Source of the DNA: Planctomycetaceae bacterium
Lineage (GTDB): Bacteria; Planctomycetota; Planctomycetia; Pirellulales; Thermoguttaceae
Direction: 5' to 3'
Assembly (NCBI GenBank): GCA_031261125.1
Contig: JAISJZ010000411.1
Span: 1 to 8,679, forward strand
DNA: 8,679 bases
In this document: piece after piece, positions 6,825-8,679 of the stretch
Numbering within the stretch: the stretch's first letter is position 1
How the letters are laid out: every line of letters begins with the position of its first letter
The notes under the pieces: generated by a model
What the model saw: the letters and a program-made list of their open reading frames with translations, nothing else
What the model was told of the DNA's origin: nothing
Database searches by the model: none
Program-made: the position numbers and the translations under genes

Positions 6825-6865
6825 AATGAAAGAACCCCGCGGGGAATGGCTGTGAACACTCCCGC
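6825..6865. terminator. Candidate bidirectional terminator between convergent der and sulfatase genes
   Basis: This 41-base gap separates two tail-to-tail genes. It holds the self-complementary ccccgcgggg (6835-6844) and, alternatively, gcggg (6839-6843) pairing with cccgc (6861-6865). Read on the minus strand, ccccgcgggg is followed by a T-rich stretch reaching into the der 3' end, as expected for termination of the sulfatase transcript. The hairpin is short and its loop poorly formed, so confidence is limited. Confidence 0.3.
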
Positions 6866-8323
6866 TCATATTTCTAATGAATCGCCGGTCTCTTTTTGCA
6901 GTTGTTGAAGTTCTCCTAAAAGTTCTTGTATCTTTGCGGCATATTCCGGCTTATCGGCAAGATTATTTAACTCGTCCGGGTCGTTCTTCAAATCGAACAG
7001 CAGCCGGATATTCTTTTCAGGATAAACAATTAACTTGAAACCGTCTTTCCGTACCATCCGCTGCTTGAGCATATAAGCACCATAAATTGCCTTGTAATGC
7101 TGTTTCTCTTCACCGTTGATGAGCGGCAGCAGCGATTTGAACTGGACGTGTTTCGGAATACTCACTTTGGCAACATCAAGCGAAGTCGGAACAATATCTT
7201 GCAGATACACCGGCTCTTCAATCCGTTTATCTTTCGGCAATCCGGGTCCGCTGACAAGCAGCGGAATCTTGGCACTGTGTTCAAACAAGTTCTGTTTTCC
7301 GAAAAGTCCGTGCGAACCGATTGCCAAACCGTTGTCGCCTCCCAAGAAAATATAGGTGTTCTCTTTTTTCCCCGACTTTTCCAGTGCTTCAAGGATACGA
7401 CCGATTTGAGCGTCTAAATGCGAAATAATGGCGTAATACTCCCGGCGGTGAATGCGGACAGCATACTCCGTGCGGGGAAACGGTGCTAACATTTCGTCGC
7501 GCAGTTTCGCATCGCAGCCCATTGTATCCTTATACGGATTTTCCGGCAAGAAATTCGGCGGAACCGGAATCTTCTCCTGCGGATACAAATCGACGTATTC
7601 TTTCGGTGCCTGCCGCGGGTCATGCGGGGAATTGAATGCCAGGTACATAAAGAACGGTTCCGGCTTTTTCGCCGCTTGTTCGATGTACCCGATGGCACTG
7701 TCGGCAAGGGATTCTGCCCAATGCTTGCCGTCTTCGCCCCAATGTCCTTTGAACTTCGTATCAAAAGGCGACCACACGTCATCTTCTCCTTCAACCGGAC
7801 GATTATAAGAAGACGGAACCGTCGGCGGCATTCCGCCGCGGACAAGGTCAACGTTATCGAACAAATCTTTTACCGGAACCTGAACGTGCCATTTCCCGGT
7901 AAAATAAGTTGTATAACCGCCGCTTTTCAACACTCTTGCCCAGAATTCCGATTCGGCAGCATCCCGCTCGGTTTGTTTCAAACCGCCTTGGTTTGCCGGA
8001 CGTAAGTCCTCTTCAACCCGTTTCTTGGCATTCCAGAGAAAACGTCCCGAATTTATCATTGACCTGCTGGCAACACAGATAGCACCGTGCCAGCCGCCTT
8101 GATTATAAGCGTTGGTGAATGAAACCCCTCCGTGAACCAGTTTGTCGAGGTTCGGGGTTTTAACCGTCGGATTTCCCAGCGATGCGATAGTATTAAACGA
8201 CTGGTCATCTGTATAGATGAACACGATGTTCGGCCGCTGCGGTGTTTCGCCGTACAGGGAATTACTAAAAATCGTAAGACCGGCGATAATCGCGGCAAAA
8301 ACGGAGAGAACGGTATATTTCAT
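6866..8323 (-). CDS. Exported formylglycine-dependent sulfatase (type I, S1 family)
   Basis: Hydrolyses a sulfate ester; the substrate cannot be told from the sequence. The 485-residue protein has a signal peptide (about 1-25, hydrophobic VLSVFAAIIAGLTIF, likely cut after SLYG). Active-site features: metal ligands D39-D40 in YTDDQ; the modification motif CVASRSMINSGR (83-94), where C83 would become formylglycine and Ala replaces the more usual Pro; GKWH (143-146); NSPHDP (231-236) with H234; GGDNG (328-332) with D330-N331; and K343 in FGKQ. The tail (about 410-475) with RMVRKDGFKLIVYPEKN and LFDLKNDPDELNNLA fits the small C-terminal DUF4976-type subdomain. The start is supported by aagga (8331-8335 on the plus strand), 7 bases upstream. 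C83 implies a maturase (FGE or anSME) encoded elsewhere. It lies downstream of a DUF1559 gene on the same strand. Confidence 0.95.
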   Translation of the reverse strand: MKYTVLSVFAAIIAGLTIFSNSLYGETPQRPNIVFIYTDDQSFNTIASLGNPTVKTPNLDKLVHGGVSFTNAYNQGGWHGAICVASRSMINSGRFLWNAKKRVEEDLRPANQGGLKQTERDAAESEFWARVLKSGGYTTYFTGKWHVQVPVKDLFDNVDLVRGGMPPTVPSSYNRPVEGEDDVWSPFDTKFKGHWGEDGKHWAESLADSAIGYIEQAAKKPEPFFMYLAFNSPHDPRQAPKEYVDLYPQEKIPVPPNFLPENPYKDTMGCDAKLRDEMLAPFPRTEYAVRIHRREYYAIISHLDAQIGRILEALEKSGKKENTYIFLGGDNGLAIGSHGLFGKQNLFEHSAKIPLLVSGPGLPKDKRIEEPVYLQDIVPTSLDVAKVSIPKHVQFKSLLPLINGEEKQHYKAIYGAYMLKQRMVRKDGFKLIVYPEKNIRLLFDLKNDPDELNNLADKPEYAAKIQELLGELQQLQKETGDSLEI

Positions 8324-8330
8324 TGTAAAG

Positions 8331-8335
8331 TCCTT
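8331..8335 (-). promoter_or_regulatory. Ribosome-binding site of the sulfatase gene
   Basis: On the minus strand aagga is followed by a 7-base spacer and the ATG at 8323-8321. It is one of the clearest Shine-Dalgarno matches in the window; most plus-strand genes have weak or absent ones. Confidence 0.6.
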
Positions 8336-8362
8336 GTGAAAATTGAATTTTGGTATATTTAA

Positions 8363-8383
8363 CCCCGCCGACAGGCAACGGGG
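8363..8383. promoter_or_regulatory. Hairpin between the DUF1559 gene and the sulfatase gene
   Basis: ccccg (8363-8367) pairs with cgggg (8379-8383), with further gcc/ggc pairing possible inside (8367-8369 with 8374-8376). It lies in the 80-base gap between two same-strand genes. No U-run follows on the minus strand (ttaaatata), so this could be a weak terminator or processing hairpin; an AT-rich stretch just after it could hold a promoter for the sulfatase gene. Confidence 0.35.
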
Positions 8384-8403
8384 CTAAATTGCGAACTCCT
8401 TCA

Positions 8404-8679
8404 TTACGGAAAACTTTCGGCTTGTCCGTCGTATCGGCAAAGCAGATTCCGAAAGACCTTTGCGTGATTGACCGTTTGGGTGAGAAAACGTGCCGAACCG
8501 TCAGCAACGGCAACGTTCACTCCGCCGGGATGATAAGAATACGGACATCTCAACCGGTCGCCCGGCTGCGGTATGTTTTTCATATTGATTAAAATGTCCC
8601 GCTTGTTATTGTGATTCGAGGCACAAATAAGTCCGTAATCATCATAGACCCAGAAAACTTGGTTATGGATTTTTTCATT
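8404..8679 (-). CDS. DUF1559 family protein, C-terminal part (H-X9-DG), runs off the right edge
   Basis: Reading the minus strand from the window edge gives 91 residues and a TAA stop at 8406-8404; the start lies beyond 8679. The fragment carries the hallmark planctomycete DUF1559 C-terminus: H50 in SYHPGGVNVAVADGSARF, followed by exactly nine residues and D60-G61, the H-X9-DG motif. Before it is RDILINMKNIPQPGDRL, a typical stretch with product-list or date-like boundaries in these proteins; after it is a short tail, NHAKVFRNLLCRYDGQAES. Full members begin with a type IV pilin-like prepilin cleavage segment and are exported; many copies occur per planctomycete genome and their roles are mostly unknown. 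The gene precedes the sulfatase by 80 bases on the same strand, a pairing I regard as common in this phylum. Confidence 0.9.
   Translation of the reverse strand, partial: NEKIHNQVFWVYDDYGLICASNHNNKRDILINMKNIPQPGDRLRCPYSYHPGGVNVAVADGSARFLTQTVNHAKVFRNLLCRYDGQAESFP

Noticed and set aside
8265..8513. 82-codon minus-strand frame across the DUF1559-sulfatase gap
   Set aside because: It is out of frame with the H-X9-DG reading and overlaps the start of the sulfatase gene; the edge-entering frame explains the sequence better.
1..8679. CRISPR array, tRNA, rRNA, insertion sequence or phage genes
   Set aside because: No regularly spaced direct repeats, cloverleaf or rRNA-like segments, transposase or phage protein motifs were seen on either strand.

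Overview
The window reads as chromosomal DNA of a Planctomycetota bacterium of moderate GC content. Three things point there: the C-terminal end of a DUF1559 protein with an exact H-X9-DG motif at the right edge, an exported formylglycine-type sulfatase beside it, and a secreted ThuA-like protein placed among envelope-assembly genes. The Der, BamD-like and LptE-like proteins also look planctomycetal to me, with a GRRNAGKS second P-loop, a very long BamD-like lipoprotein and a small LptE-like lipoprotein. Assignment below phylum is not possible from this sequence.

Layout. Positions 1-297 are non-coding as far as I can tell, AT-rich at the left, with a plausible sigma70-type promoter around 207-234. 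A tightly spaced plus-strand block follows: sat (ATP sulfurylase), recO (recombination mediator), a BamD-like lipoprotein, an LptE-like lipoprotein, an exported ThuA-domain protein, and der (ribosome-assembly GTPase). Gaps are 3-82 bases and the ORFs are collinear, so one transcription unit is possible. The minus strand carries a convergent pair: the 3' end of a DUF1559 gene (8404-8679, running off the window), then a sulfatase (6866-8323). The two blocks meet tail to tail in a 41-base gap holding a candidate bidirectional terminator.

Function. The BamD-like and LptE-like lipoproteins would serve outer-membrane protein and lipopolysaccharide assembly. RecO and Der are housekeeping proteins for DNA repair and 50S ribosome assembly. 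ATP sulfurylase activates sulfate to APS; its nucleotide-site motif is the GRKHADAPY type. The sulfatase would release sulfate from sulfated substrates outside the cytoplasm. A link between sulfatase and sat is only a metabolic suggestion: they lie on opposite strands.

I find no dramatic new system here. The most interesting signals are small: short GC-rich palindromes inside coding sequence (in the BamD-like disordered region and the Der interdomain linker) and between genes; a degenerate heptanucleotide tandem repeat that encodes the signal peptide of the LptE-like protein; a 13-base direct repeat bracketing the plus-strand block; and the partial DUF1559 gene at the right edge, which a start-to-stop ORF scan misses.
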